Below, piece by piece: positions 14,446 through 22,261 of a DNA stretch of 49,710 bases. Origin of the DNA: Eubacteriales bacterium OttesenSCG-928-N13 (GTDB lineage: Bacteria > Bacillota > Clostridia > Christensenellales > Aristaeellaceae); the NCBI GenBank assembly GCA_030265545.1, contig JAJDGF010000002.1, forward strand, positions 1-49,710, written 5' to 3'. Below the pieces are notes generated by a model. The model worked only from the letters and a program-made list of their open reading frames with translations, had not been told where the DNA came from and made no database searches. Made by a program: the position numbers and the translations under genes. Each line of letters starts with the position of its first letter. Position 1 is the first letter of the stretch.

Positions 14446-14832
14446 TTGAGTATCTGTAAGAGGATGTTCTCACTATTGGACGCAACTAACGGGAAGAATC
14501 AAACCGCACTGGGCAAGCTGCTTGGTGTTTCATCTGGACAAATGTCCACATGGAGAGAACGCGGCACTGACCCTAAAGCAAAGCATATCCCCCAAATATG
14601 TGAGTATCTTGAAATAACTCCATATGAGTTGCTTGGAATGGAAGCTTCGACACTAAGCGTTAGCCTCGGTGTCACCGAACGGGAATCTTCGCTTACCAAC
14701 GATGAAGAAACGTTGCTCCGGCGATACCGTTCCCTTGATGATGATGGCAAAGAGATTGTCCGTTCGACAGCCCTGCTCGAACAACGTCGCATGGCGACCG
14801 AAAAGGGGATTGAGAAAACGGATGCTATATGA
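14446..14832 (+). CDS. CI-like phage repressor
   Basis: A 128-residue protein starting at TTG 14446 (AAGGA eight bases upstream; an ATG six codons later is the alternative). The N-terminal helix-turn-helix reads NQTALGKLLGVSSGQMSTWR, typical of short CI-like repressors, followed by PQICEYLEITPYELLG. The C-terminal half (LLRRYRSLDDDGKEIVRSTA) is the dimerising tail seen in many Gram-positive repressors and has no LexA-type protease motif. It faces the leftward early promoter, so it probably maintains lysogeny by binding ATATCACATATGTGATAT. Confidence 0.8.
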   Translation: MSICKRMFSLLDATNGKNQTALGKLLGVSSGQMSTWRERGTDPKAKHIPQICEYLEITPYELLGMEASTLSVSLGVTERESSLTNDEETLLRRYRSLDDDGKEIVRSTALLEQRRMATEKGIEKTDAI

Positions 14833-14911
14833 GAAGGATGGTATCTTATATATCGATTTCGAGTGGAGTGAGTAACTTCTGAGAATCAGAAAAGAAAAGG
14901 AATACAAAGCG

Positions 14912-15493
14912 ATGACCAAACTCAAAACCGGAAACGAACTATTCACCTACAACGGGCAGGCCCTTAAAGCATCGCTTCTTGATTTCTGGCGCTGGCATGG
15001 TTCGAATTTACTCAGCAATATATACCGAGGTGCTTTGGCGGAGTTTGTCGTCGCTCAGGCACTACGCATTGACTTTACCATGCCGCGTGATGGTTGGATG
15101 GCTTATGATCTCGTAACGAACGATGGAATCAAGGTCGAGGTGAAAAGTTCGGCGTATTTACAGGAATGGGCGCAAAAAAGACCTTCGACTATCCAGTTTA
15201 GCATTGCTCCCGCTCGTGCCGCTTTGCCTGACGGGACATACGATGACTCATCTGTTCGCCAAGCCGATGTATATGTCTTCTGTATTCTCTGCGAAGAAAG
15301 CATGGAGAAGGTAAATCCCCTATCGCTGGATCAATGGATGTTCTATGTCGCATCGACAAAACTGCTCGACGAGATTTTCGGAACGCAGAAGTCGATTCGC
15401 TTGTCTTCGCTCAAAAAAGTTGCCACTGGTCCAATTGCCTTTTCGGGCCTTCGCAATGCGGTTGAAATCCATTACGCATATCAAACTGCGTAG
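14912..15493 (+). CDS. PD-(D/E)XK-like protein in the lysogeny module
   Basis: This 193-residue protein lies between the repressor and the integrase, both in the same direction. It has RGALAEFVVAQAL (a conserved Glu), then WMAYDLVTNDGIKVEVKSSA: an Asp followed by E-x-K after about ten residues, the signature of the PD-(D/E)XK nuclease fold. The rest is unrecognised. Genes in this slot are expressed in the lysogen, so a role in superinfection exclusion or restriction of other phages is plausible. It could also be a structural relative without nuclease activity. The start follows GGAATACAAAGCG; the ribosome binding site is only moderate. Confidence 0.6.
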   Translation: MTKLKTGNELFTYNGQALKASLLDFWRWHGSNLLSNIYRGALAEFVVAQALRIDFTMPRDGWMAYDLVTNDGIKVEVKSSAYLQEWAQKRPSTIQFSIAPARAALPDGTYDDSSVRQADVYVFCILCEESMEKVNPLSLDQWMFYVASTKLLDEIFGTQKSIRLSSLKKVATGPIAFSGLRNAVEIHYAYQTA

Positions 15494-15508
15494 AAACGAG
15501 GTGACACG

Positions 15509-16783
15509 ATGCCCAGACGTAAACTCAAGCCCCGCGCAGACGGGCGCTATCAAATCAATGTGTACGTGGGCAGAGATGACACTGGGAAGCAATTCTATAA
15601 AACCATCTACGGCAGCACTGCGAAAGAGGTCGAGGAAAAAGCCCAACAGTTAAAAGTTGCGATGCACAAAGGCATTGACGTCAACGCGAAGATGGACACA
15701 TTTGAGGATTGGGCGGAGAAGTGGCTGAAGATCAAGAAAAGCGAGGTCAAAGGCGGACAATATGCCGCCTACAAGGCCGCTGTTGATAGTTGGAACACCC
15801 GCATCGGAAATGCGGAAATCTCGAAACTGCGAACCATTGACTTTCAAGACGCGCTGATTGACCTAGCTGAGAAGAACGACAACACCGGGAAACCCTCCTC
15901 AAAAAAGACGCTTCTCAATCGCCGGATAACTGCGGCGGGAATCATGCAGCTTGCGGTTGACAACCGCGTGTTGGAGTACAACCCTGTTGCTGCAACGCGA
16001 ATGCCAAAGACGAAACTACCTCGCAAGCGCAGGGCATTGCTTGAGCATGAGCAGAAGTGGATATGCGACCTCGAACATGACGCTCGCCCAGCGGCCATGA
16101 TAATGATGTACGCAGGATTGCGGCGCGGCGAAATGATTCCTCTAACGTGGGACGATATAGACCTCGCAAAGGGCATAATCAGCGTAAACAAGTCGGCGGA
16201 ATGCGTTCGCGGTAAATTCGTTCTACATCAGGACAGCGCCAAGACAGCAGAGAGCATCCGCGAGGTTCACATCCCTAAGCGCCTTGTCGATTTCCTCAAG
16301 GGCGAGACACGAAGCGGAGCATTAGTAACGACCTCTAAGAAGGGGACGCTCCACACTGAATCGTCATGGATTCGTCTATGGGAAAGCTATCTCGCTGATC
16401 TGAACTTTGAGTATGGCGTTAAAGAGAGCGAACTCCGCAAAGAGAATGGGAGAGAGTACACGAGCAAATTCGACCCGGACGGAGTGCCATTTGTCATTCC
16501 GCGCATAACTCCGCATTGGTTACGCCACACCTTCGCTACTCTGCTGTATCTCTCTGGCGTGGATGTGCTCACCGCTATGAAGCAGCTTGGACATACGGAT
16601 GTTAAGACTACGCTGTCGATCTACACGCACTTGGATAAGGTCTACAAGGCGAAGTCCATGACGAAGCTCGACACATACCTCGAAGATCAGGAAAAGGACG
16701 AAGACGACGCCGAAATGGACGGTTTTTTGGAGAATACTAGTCAAATACTAGTCATAGAGGACTACGAAATGCCTGATGCATAA
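15509..16783 (+). CDS. int: Tyrosine integrase of the prophage
   Basis: A 424-residue site-specific recombinase. It has an N-terminal arm-binding region (GRYQINVYVGRDDTGKQFYK), a SAM-like core-binding domain (about 65-165), and a catalytic domain with Arg in GLRRGEM (about 207), HWLRH (about 336-340), LGHTDVKTT and the nucleophile Tyr in SIYTHL (about 372). All key residues are present. Seventy acidic residues extend the C-terminus. GAGGTG precedes ATG 15509. The gene ends 26 bases before the tRNA-Pro 3' duplicate, its expected attachment site. Confidence 0.95.
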   Translation: MPRRKLKPRADGRYQINVYVGRDDTGKQFYKTIYGSTAKEVEEKAQQLKVAMHKGIDVNAKMDTFEDWAEKWLKIKKSEVKGGQYAAYKAAVDSWNTRIGNAEISKLRTIDFQDALIDLAEKNDNTGKPSSKKTLLNRRITAAGIMQLAVDNRVLEYNPVAATRMPKTKLPRKRRALLEHEQKWICDLEHDARPAAMIMMYAGLRRGEMIPLTWDDIDLAKGIISVNKSAECVRGKFVLHQDSAKTAESIREVHIPKRLVDFLKGETRSGALVTTSKKGTLHTESSWIRLWESYLADLNFEYGVKESELRKENGREYTSKFDPDGVPFVIPRITPHWLRHTFATLLYLSGVDVLTAMKQLGHTDVKTTLSIYTHLDKVYKAKSMTKLDTYLEDQEKDEDDAEMDGFLENTSQILVIEDYEMPDA

Positions 16784-16809
16784 GGATTCTGCGCGATTAT
16801 CATTCTGGC

Positions 16810-16854
16810 TTCGGGACCAAAAGGTCGCAGGTTCGAATCCTGTCACCTCGACCA
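16810..16854 (+). other. Prophage attachment junction: 3' part of tRNA-Pro(CGG)
   Basis: From TTCGGGA (anticodon loop with CGG) through the variable loop, T arm (GCAGG-TTCGAAT-CCTGT) to CACCTCG-A-CCA this is the 3' half of tRNA-Pro. The 5' half is absent: the bases before it do not pair as a normal anticodon stem. This is what an integrase that targets the 3' end of a tRNA gene leaves at the far junction. The intact copy should lie at the other end of the prophage, outside this window to the left. Confidence 0.8.
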
Positions 16855-16880
16855 CCTCACAACGTCTGTTGTGATGCAAG

Positions 16881-16910
16881 AAGATCATCGTGTAGAACGA
16901 TGGTCTTTTT
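16881..16910 (+). terminator. Rho-independent terminator after the tRNA fragment
   Basis: AAGATCATCG and CGATGGTCTT pair around a 7-base loop, followed by TTTTTG. It was probably the terminator of the original tRNA-Pro transcript. The stretch 16911-17211 between it and the next promoter holds no gene that I can support. Confidence 0.7.
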
Positions 16911-17211
16911 GTTTGCATTGAAGAAGAAATTCCTTATATATCAGCGTTCTTTAGCCCATTTCCATAAATGGCCGACTCACCAATCCATCCTACATTATTG
17001 TAGATTCGCGCTCAAATCATGCTTTTGCCCGCAAACTCCAAGGCCTCCATTCAGAAAATGCACCCGAGGAAAAGCTATCGTGCTGAGTTAGGGGGCTATC
17101 GTGTCGGGTTGAGACGGTATGAGATAAGAGCGGTAGACCATGATCGCTCCGTTGTTGAACCATGAGCGCTGTGCACGAAAAAAAGCTTCCATTCGTCCAC
17201 AATTTAATGCG

Positions 17212-17269
17212 GTGTTCGATTGACGAACACACGTTCCTGTGTTATTCTATTATCAAGAACAGGTGTTCT
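17212..17269 (+). promoter_or_regulatory. SOS-type promoter with two LexA boxes
   Basis: TTGACG, a 17-base spacer and TATTCT (17243-17248) form the promoter. CGAACACACGTTCC (17224-17237) lies in the spacer and AGAACAGGTGTTCT (17256-17269) just after the start; both match the Gram-positive LexA/DinR box (GAAC-N4-GTTC). Upstream, GTGTTCG-ATTGA-CGAACAC adds a further inverted repeat. Induction after DNA damage is the straightforward reading. Confidence 0.75.
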
Positions 17270-17294
17270 ATTTCAAATGCAAGAAGGTGGAAGT

Positions 17295-17846
17295 ATGTTC
17301 CCAAGCGCAAAGGATATTCTGCGAAATCATAAGCAAGTGTTGGCGCGGTTGCAGGTTGCCCGCATGGAGTTGAGGCAGTATGCTGAGATGCATTCTACTG
17401 AAAAGGACGAGACAATTCAATCAATGGTTCTCAGCGGACGTGCGCTGGATGGTATGCCCAAGTCGCGGCGCCATGGAAGTAGCACAGAGTATGTCGCACT
17501 GCACTATGCGGACCAAGCGGATGGAGATCAGCCCCAGATTGAATCACACATCCATGCGCTTCAACAGGAAATCAGCAGTATCAAAATGCAACTTAAACTC
17601 CACAAGGCCATTTTGAATCTACTTACAGAGACAGAGGCGCGGTTTGTTGCACTACATTATGATGATGGGCTCACCTTCGTGCAGCTATCGGAGATCCAAT
17701 TTGCGCCTAGTGAAAATGTACTGTATTCGATTAGCACACTCAGGCGTATGAATCAGACAATTCTGCGCATGGCAGAACTGCTTATCCATCCGCAGGCAAA
17801 ATCTCAGCGCGCCACCATCTACATTCGCGCTTCGAAGTCTCAATAA
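17295..17846 (+). CDS. ArpU/DUF1492-like regulator under SOS promoter
   Basis: From ATG 17295 (GAAGGTGG just upstream) the product has 183 residues: an N-terminal helical region (VLARLQVARMELRQYAEMH), a GMPKSRRHGSSTE hinge, a coiled coil (IHALQQEISSIKMQLKLH) and a sigma-region-4-like tail (TETEARFVALHYDDGLTFVQ). This is the late-gene activator architecture of ArpU/RinA proteins. It resembles the prophage protein at 3189-3689. Its LexA-controlled promoter makes it the probable first switch of the region B island. The stretch 17847-18069 after it holds no supportable gene. Confidence 0.7.
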   Translation: MFPSAKDILRNHKQVLARLQVARMELRQYAEMHSTEKDETIQSMVLSGRALDGMPKSRRHGSSTEYVALHYADQADGDQPQIESHIHALQQEISSIKMQLKLHKAILNLLTETEARFVALHYDDGLTFVQLSEIQFAPSENVLYSISTLRRMNQTILRMAELLIHPQAKSQRATIYIRASKSQ

Positions 17847-18069
17847 CGTATCAATATATCGTAAGTAAACCGCACCTGGGTGGCCGGCATGGCGTCCTCG
17901 ACCACCGGGGTGCGGCTGGTTTTGGAGTACATGGATACGTGTGCCGGCGTGCAGTTTTTCCGATCCGCTGTGCCTATAAGTGAGGAAGACGCCCAAGGTC
18001 AGCAGCATGCAAGGCAACCACCAGGCTCTCATCTGAGGCGCCTTGGTATTCTTGTGGCTTTCTCTGGGA

Positions 18070-18378
18070 TCAGCTCCGCCCCATATGCTCATCAATCATG
18101 TTGCTTATTCGATTTAGTAGTTCTGAATCCTCCGCCTCGCGTTTTGTGATTTTTGACATCGACGGGAACGAGTCTTGCAGCAAATAGTTGGGCGTGGTAG
18201 ACAGCACGGAGCATAGCCGAGCGAGCGTTTCCAGGCTTGCCTTTCGACTGCCGCGCTCAACGTGGCCGAGAAAGGACGGAGACACGCCTGCCTCCACTGC
18301 AAGTTGAGCCATGGAGATTCCTCGTTGCTTTCTAAGCTTTCGAACCCTCGCACCCAGAGAAACATAATCGATTGCCAT
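18070..18378 (-). CDS. XRE-type repressor divergent from the ECF sigma gene
   Basis: A 102-residue protein from ATG 18378 with a clear helix-turn-helix (VRKLRKQRGISMAQLAVEAG, then VSPSFLGHVERGSRKASLET) and a helical C-terminal tail (EAEDSELLNRISNMIDEHM). It is transcribed away from the sigma gene at 18497, so it may control that promoter and its own. A longer in-frame start at 18441 is possible but would overlap the divergent promoter. Confidence 0.75.
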   Translation of the reverse strand: MAIDYVSLGARVRKLRKQRGISMAQLAVEAGVSPSFLGHVERGSRKASLETLARLCSVLSTTPNYLLQDSFPSMSKITKREAEDSELLNRISNMIDEHMGRS

Positions 18379-18496
18379 GTTTTCGCCCCGCTCTATCGTT
18401 TCTTTGATGATATAATACCTTGTGGCATGTTGTTCTGTCAAACTGTTATGGTATAATCATTCCTATACAAAAGACAAATGGCAAGGAGTGGTCCAC

Positions 18497-19066
18497 ATGG
18501 TTATTCCCCAAATAATCCTGGCTATGGATAATCCAGACGACCGCGCATTTATGGAGCAGCTATACCGAACCTACCGACCGCTGATGTTTAGAATAGCCAT
18601 AGGAATCCTAAAGAGCCATCACGACGCAGAGGATGCAATTAATGACGCTTGTGTGCGCCTAATCCCAAAGGTTGAGGAACTGCAGGAGAAGAACGATTAC
18701 AACTTAAAATTCTACATCATGTCCACTATCCGCAACACAGCGATCAACAAAGCAGTCAAACGGAACAGGAATAGCAAGTATTCATTCTTAGAGGGTGACA
18801 GCAAAATCCTCGATCTGGTTCCAGGCGGCGAAGCGGCAGATCGACCGCTGATACGAGAAGCGGAACTTGGTGCGCTAGTTGAGGCGCTCTCCGAAATGCC
18901 TGCGAATGAGCTGAACTTGCTTAGAATGAAGTATCTGGATGAACTCCCCGATTTGCAGATTGCAGACACGCTGGGCGTTAAGCCTGCAAGTATCCGGATG
19001 TATCTGACTAGGGCAAAACGTCGCGCAGCGGATCTACTCGGAGGGGAGGGTGCACGTGATGAATGA
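18497..19066 (+). CDS. ECF-type RNA polymerase sigma factor
   Basis: A 189-residue sigma-70-family protein. Region 2 is visible as YRTYRPLMFRIAIGILKSHH, then DAEDAINDACVRLIP, and the -10 recognition part FYIMSTIRNTAINKA. Region 4 is LPDLQIADTLGVKPASIRMY. AAGGAGTG precedes ATG 18497. The next gene overlaps its end by eight bases and encodes a membrane protein of anti-sigma type, so the pair forms a standard ECF signalling module. A promoter TTGTTC, 18-base spacer, TATAAT lies at about 18429-18458. Confidence 0.85.
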   Translation: MVIPQIILAMDNPDDRAFMEQLYRTYRPLMFRIAIGILKSHHDAEDAINDACVRLIPKVEELQEKNDYNLKFYIMSTIRNTAINKAVKRNRNSKYSFLEGDSKILDLVPGGEAADRPLIREAELGALVEALSEMPANELNLLRMKYLDELPDLQIADTLGVKPASIRMYLTRAKRRAADLLGGEGARDE

Positions 19067-19802
19067 CCGGAAAAAGGAGCTATACCAGAAATACGAGGAC
19101 GCGTTGTTTGGGCTGGCTCTCGCCGAGCTGCAGGAACAAGAGCTCGAGCGCTTGGAGCAAACGCCCATATCGGACGAAGAGCAGGAGGAAATGGATGCAT
19201 TCTTCGCTGCAACCGAGAGCAGGACGCTGCAGCGCATATATGAGAAATTCGATGAACAGCAGCAGTCGACAAACCTGATCCGCCGCCGGCCAGCCAGACT
19301 TGGGATCATGGCAGCCGCAGTGCTTGTGCTGCTGTTTGTTGGACTGACAGCCGCCGTGGCGACCGTGCAACCTCTCCGCGCGCGGGTGCTGGAGTTCCTG
19401 CAGAGCCGCGAAGATGAGTATACGCAGCTTCAGATCCGCGATCCTGAGGCGCCCAGGCTCGATGTGCCGGAGGGATGGAATGGAGAGTATTATCCCACCT
19501 ATATACCTGATAGGTTGACTCTTCGAAGAGTAGATGAAAATATTACTACAGCCACTTATGACAATGAGAATCTATGGGTAAGTATTAGAGAGTGCACCAA
19601 CTTAGATATCGAAATGTTCTATGATACCGAGGATTCCGATACTCGTCAAGTCGAAGTGCTCGATCAAATAGGCACGATTTCTGAAAAGAATGGGGTTACT
19701 GCCATTTGGTGGGCGATAAATGATCGGTACTTTGTCATTTATGGTACACTTCCTCCTGACGTAGCGATTGCCATTGCTGAAAGTGTTATTCCAATTCAGT
19801 AA
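19059..19802 (+). CDS. Membrane anti-sigma factor candidate
   Basis: The 247-residue product has an N-terminal cytoplasmic helical part (about 1-80), a single transmembrane helix LGIMAAAVLVLLFVGLTAAV (about 85-105) and an extracytoplasmic C-terminal domain. That domain contains the phrases VPEGWNGEYYPTYIPD and AIWWAINDRYFVIYG, like DUF4367-type sensor domains of anti-sigma factors in Bacillota. ATG 19059 was preferred over two GTG codons because GGGAGGG lies eight bases upstream. Overlap with the sigma gene indicates coupled synthesis. The signal sensed is unknown. Confidence 0.75.
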   Translation: MNDRKKELYQKYEDALFGLALAELQEQELERLEQTPISDEEQEEMDAFFAATESRTLQRIYEKFDEQQQSTNLIRRRPARLGIMAAAVLVLLFVGLTAAVATVQPLRARVLEFLQSREDEYTQLQIRDPEAPRLDVPEGWNGEYYPTYIPDRLTLRRVDENITTATYDNENLWVSIRECTNLDIEMFYDTEDSDTRQVEVLDQIGTISEKNGVTAIWWAINDRYFVIYGTLPPDVAIAIAESVIPIQ

Positions 19803-19820
19803 CCAGATTCTGTTGCAAAT

Positions 19821-19865
19821 ACCCTCCTTGTGTTGTCTCTAATGGCAGAACAACAAAAGGAGGGT
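19821..19865 (+). promoter_or_regulatory. Long stem that buries the ribosome binding site of the secreted protein
   Basis: ACCCTCCTTGTGTTGT (19821-19836) pairs with ACAACAAAAGGAGGGT (19850-19865) at 15 of 16 positions around a 13-base loop. The 3' arm contains AAGGAGGG, the ribosome binding site of the gene starting at 19871. Only TTTCTC follows, so it is a poor terminator but an effective block to translation initiation. Opening by heat, a protein, a trans RNA or a ribosome would switch the gene on. Confidence 0.75.
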
Positions 19866-19870
19866 TTCTC

Positions 19871-20272
19871 ATGAAAAGACTGGTCTCTCTACTCTTGGTT
19901 TCGATCCTGGTGTTGTCCGTTCCCTTGGCCGCAAACGCGATGAGTGTTATGTGGACGTACGCAAACACAGCGACCGTAGGCTTAAGCATCAGCGGCGGCA
20001 CGGCTACGTGCACTGGTGCGGTATCACCCTCCAGCAATAGCAACAACAGCTCAGTCTCCATGACGCTCAAGCGCAAGGTGGGTTCCACGTGGGAAACCTA
20101 CGGCGGCGCATGGACGGCTTCGGGGACAGGGGCTTCTGGCTGCTCAGTAAAGAAGACCAAGGCGGTCGTTTCCGGCTATTACTACAAAGTAGTCGTGGTG
20201 GGAAAGATCAAGAACAGTGCAGGCACCGTACTCGAAACCATCACCGTCGAATCTTCACAGAAGTACTATTAA
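19871..20272 (+). CDS. Small secreted beta-rich protein
   Basis: A 133-residue protein with a classic signal peptide (MKRLVSLLLVSILVLSVPLA, cleavage near ANA-MS at about 24) and a mature part rich in Ser, Thr, Gly and beta strands (TVGLSISGGTATCTGAV, then GSTWETYGGAWTASG, then GYYYKVVVVGKIK). Two Cys residues could form a disulfide. It resembles small secreted Ig-like proteins of Bacillota of unknown function. It follows the sigma/anti-sigma pair and may be its regulon member. Its start codon is directly behind the long stem at 19821-19865. Confidence 0.75.
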   Translation: MKRLVSLLLVSILVLSVPLAANAMSVMWTYANTATVGLSISGGTATCTGAVSPSSNSNNSSVSMTLKRKVGSTWETYGGAWTASGTGASGCSVKKTKAVVSGYYYKVVVVGKIKNSAGTVLETITVESSQKYY

Positions 20273-20285
20273 TCATAGGCGCGAT

Positions 20286-20310
20286 GGGGCGTGGCCATTG
20301 GCTGCGCCCC
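20286..20310 (+). terminator. Weak rho-independent terminator
   Basis: GGGGCG and CGCCCC form a 6-bp GC stem with a 13-base loop, followed by GATTTGTAATTT. It is located 13 bases after the stop of the secreted protein gene. Confidence 0.5.
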
Positions 20311-20344
20311 GATTTGTAATTTCATGAACAAAGAGGTGATCATA

Positions 20345-20788
20345 TTGGCGCAAGCAAAATGCCCGAAGTGCGGGGCTGAGTTCACTCATTCGCAAAGGGA
20401 TTGCATCGTCACGCTTAACAAGAGTGGTTACGATGTACTGAAAACAGATGACCGGGTGGCCGAGGAGCTATTTCAGCAGGCGCTGTCAATTGATCCAACA
20501 GATTTTGCGGCATCCATTGGCATGGTATTTGCACATTTGGCCCGAATCGAGCGTGCACAGAACGATAGGCAGACCGCAATAGGCGTGTATCTGCTGACGC
20601 GGTCTGATGCCGATGCGCAATGGCACCTCACAGCGGAAAACCACATGGAGGCGGAAAAGTACATCGAATACTTGGATGATGCGCTGGAGTCTGCGCCGGA
20701 ACAGATGCGGCACAAGCTCGAACTGTATCGTCAATACAATGTTGAGGATGCCTGGATTCAGATACACAGAATGATTGAGGAGAACTAA
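20345..20788 (+). CDS. Zinc-ribbon plus TPR-like protein
   Basis: The protein (147 aa) starts at TTG 20345, selected because GAGGTG lies six bases upstream. It begins AQAKCPKCGAEF, half of a zinc ribbon with a later Cys in RDCIVTL. A TPR-like helical region follows (AEELFQQALSIDPTDFAASI, then YLDDALESAPEQMRHKLELY). Proteins of this build are common in Clostridia without a defined role. No membrane segment. It lies between the ECF module and a second sigma-like gene. Confidence 0.6.
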   Translation: MAQAKCPKCGAEFTHSQRDCIVTLNKSGYDVLKTDDRVAEELFQQALSIDPTDFAASIGMVFAHLARIERAQNDRQTAIGVYLLTRSDADAQWHLTAENHMEAEKYIEYLDDALESAPEQMRHKLELYRQYNVEDAWIQIHRMIEEN

Positions 20789-20844
20789 ACGGTATTCCTA
20801 CGCAGGATAAGACCTTTCGACATGTAGCGAATGGAGGAGGGTAT

Positions 20845-21354
20845 ATGCAAACAGAGAAATGGTTTTGCGACGCGTACATGGGTTCCTTTGATGCTTTGGT
20901 GAAAGAAGCAGGTTTTGCGCTGCGGCGGAACAATCTCACCATTTCGCCGGAAGATGTCGCACAGGATGTATGTATACTGATGTTCGAAAAGCGAGATAGG
21001 CTCGTCAGCCACCCCAATATCACGGGGTGGCTGATTCTTACCATGAGGAACAAAGTCAAGAACCTTGGCAGAAAAAGGCAGATGTCTGAGATTTCTCTGG
21101 ATTGGCTGATTCAAATGGGCATGGGCATTGAGACTGCGAACGCCGCATGTGCCATTGTGAGGGAAATCAACCAGCGTGAATTACAGGAGGAGGTGTTTGA
21201 ACGGATTACCAGCATTGTCGGAGAGGGGGAAACGGAGCTCTTGTATCAATATATGGTGGATCGAATACCACTCGCAATGTTGGCTGAAATGTACGACACA
21301 AAGCGGGACACATTGAAAAGGCACATTTATCGTGTCAGGAAAGCGGTCAATTGA
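20845..21354 (+). CDS. ECF-like sigma factor
   Basis: A 169-residue protein with sigma region 2 features (SPEDVAQDVCILMFEKRDRL, then NITGWLILTMRNKVKN) and a C-terminal region 4 (PLAMLAEMYDTKRDTLKRHI, ending YRVRKAVN). GGAGGAGGG precedes ATG 20845. No anti-sigma partner is adjacent. It could drive the genes to its right, whose promoters include LexA-box types as well as unrecognised ones. The 500 bases that follow have no gene but hold regulatory signals at 21591-21780. Confidence 0.75.
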   Translation: MQTEKWFCDAYMGSFDALVKEAGFALRRNNLTISPEDVAQDVCILMFEKRDRLVSHPNITGWLILTMRNKVKNLGRKRQMSEISLDWLIQMGMGIETANAACAIVREINQRELQEEVFERITSIVGEGETELLYQYMVDRIPLAMLAEMYDTKRDTLKRHIYRVRKAVN

Positions 21355-21590
21355 GTGTTAAAATTTGGGATTGCCGTCCAAACGCATCACGGAATTGGGG
21401 TTTATGACATATAGATGTGTAGGAGAACAGTGTAATAAAGGCAGGGGTAACCTGCGATGCCAAGGACATGGCGCCGGATAGATGTCTGCGATTATATGGT
21501 GCGCGAGTGCATTTTCGTTGCAAATGTTCAGGGCTGAACATTTTGGGATGCCAAGTGAACATATTTACCGTTCCATAACAAGGATTTCGT

Positions 21591-21688
21591 TTGACTGAAC
21601 ATGTGCCCGGCAAGTATGATATACTCAGGCGAAGCCAGAAGAGAGTCTGACGCCAGAAGAGATCATCCAGCAGGATGGTCTCTTTTTC
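21591..21688 (+). ncRNA. Promoter followed at once by a terminator
   Basis: TTGACT, 18-base spacer, TATGAT (21615-21620). GAGATCATCC and GGATGGTCTC (21659-21682) then form a 10-bp terminator stem followed by TTTTT. The RNA would be about 60 nt and carries two copies of GCCAGAAGAGA. Three TGAACAT half-sites (21533-21600) lie upstream and in the spacer and resemble half LexA boxes. Because a structural operon lies downstream, this looks like a pR'-tR' type switch that needs read-through. Confidence 0.6.
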
Positions 21689-21710
21689 ATCCCCGAACCA
21701 CACAACCGTA

Positions 21711-21780
21711 CCTTGAAAACTGCATAACGGAAAGATTCTGACACCTACATGCGCTCCCTTGCGGCGCTGTGGGTGTTTTT
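21711..21780 (+). promoter_or_regulatory. boxA-like motif and second terminator
   Basis: CCTTGAAAACTGCATAA (21711-21727) resembles the boxA-like motif of Gram-positive rRNA leaders. It is followed by a stem (ACACC.ACA.GCGC with GCGC.TGT.GGGTGT, 21741-21775) and TTTTT. A very similar motif, CCTTGACAACTGCATAG, recurs at 23159-23175. The layout suggests antitermination or RNA processing; this is inference from position and similarity only. Confidence 0.4.
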
Positions 21781-21856
21781 CATGCCGCCAATAAAGTAGT
21801 GCGGCAGCAATGCCGACTACAAGCGAAGCCGGAAAAGACCGGCTCAAGGAGGCACC

Positions 21857-22261
21857 ATGAACACAAAGGATTTTTTCAAAGCGGCGCGATACTATGACCA
21901 ACGCAAAGAGAAGCTGAACGAACAAATCGAACGGTTGAGATCAAGGGCAGAGGGCACCACGCCCAGCTACAAGCCAAAGGTAAAGGGTGGAGAGCGCAAA
22001 AGCCGATATGACGGCATACCCAAGCTGTTGGAACTCGAACAGCAGGTCGATGATATGGATAGACAGTTCAATGCTGTGCTCGGCGAGATCCGGGCAGTGA
22101 AGGATCCAAGGCAGCAGGACGTCCTTTGGCTCTACTATATTGATAGCTGGTCCTGGAAAGAGATATGTACTGCGTTGGATTTGAGCAGGACACTGGCTTG
22201 GCAAACCCACGCGGAAGCGCTGGAAGCAATTGATGCCACCAAATCGCAGCATATCGAATAA
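21857..22261 (+). CDS. DUF1492/ArpU-like sigma-related protein
   Basis: A 134-residue protein with an N-terminal coiled coil (YYDQRKEKLNEQIERLRSRA), a helical middle (LLELEQQVDDMDRQFNAV) and a C-terminal sigma-region-4-like segment (DPRQQDVLWLYYIDSWSWKE, then ICTALDLSRTLAWQTHAEAL). This matches DUF1492-type phage regulators. AAGGAGG precedes ATG 21857. It is the third protein of this class in the window, and the terminators upstream and the late-type operon downstream make a late-gene activator role reasonable. Confidence 0.7.
   Translation: MNTKDFFKAARYYDQRKEKLNEQIERLRSRAEGTTPSYKPKVKGGERKSRYDGIPKLLELEQQVDDMDRQFNAVLGEIRAVKDPRQQDVLWLYYIDSWSWKEICTALDLSRTLAWQTHAEALEAIDATKSQHIE

Noticed and set aside
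17685..18095. Minus-strand frame of 136 codons, and a plus-strand frame at 17880-18149
   Set aside because: Neither has a good start signal or recognisable sequence, and both overlap real genes. A different minus frame ends with a protein-like phrase (DAMPATQVRFTYDIL) but is short and interrupted by a stop; it may be a remnant and is not called.
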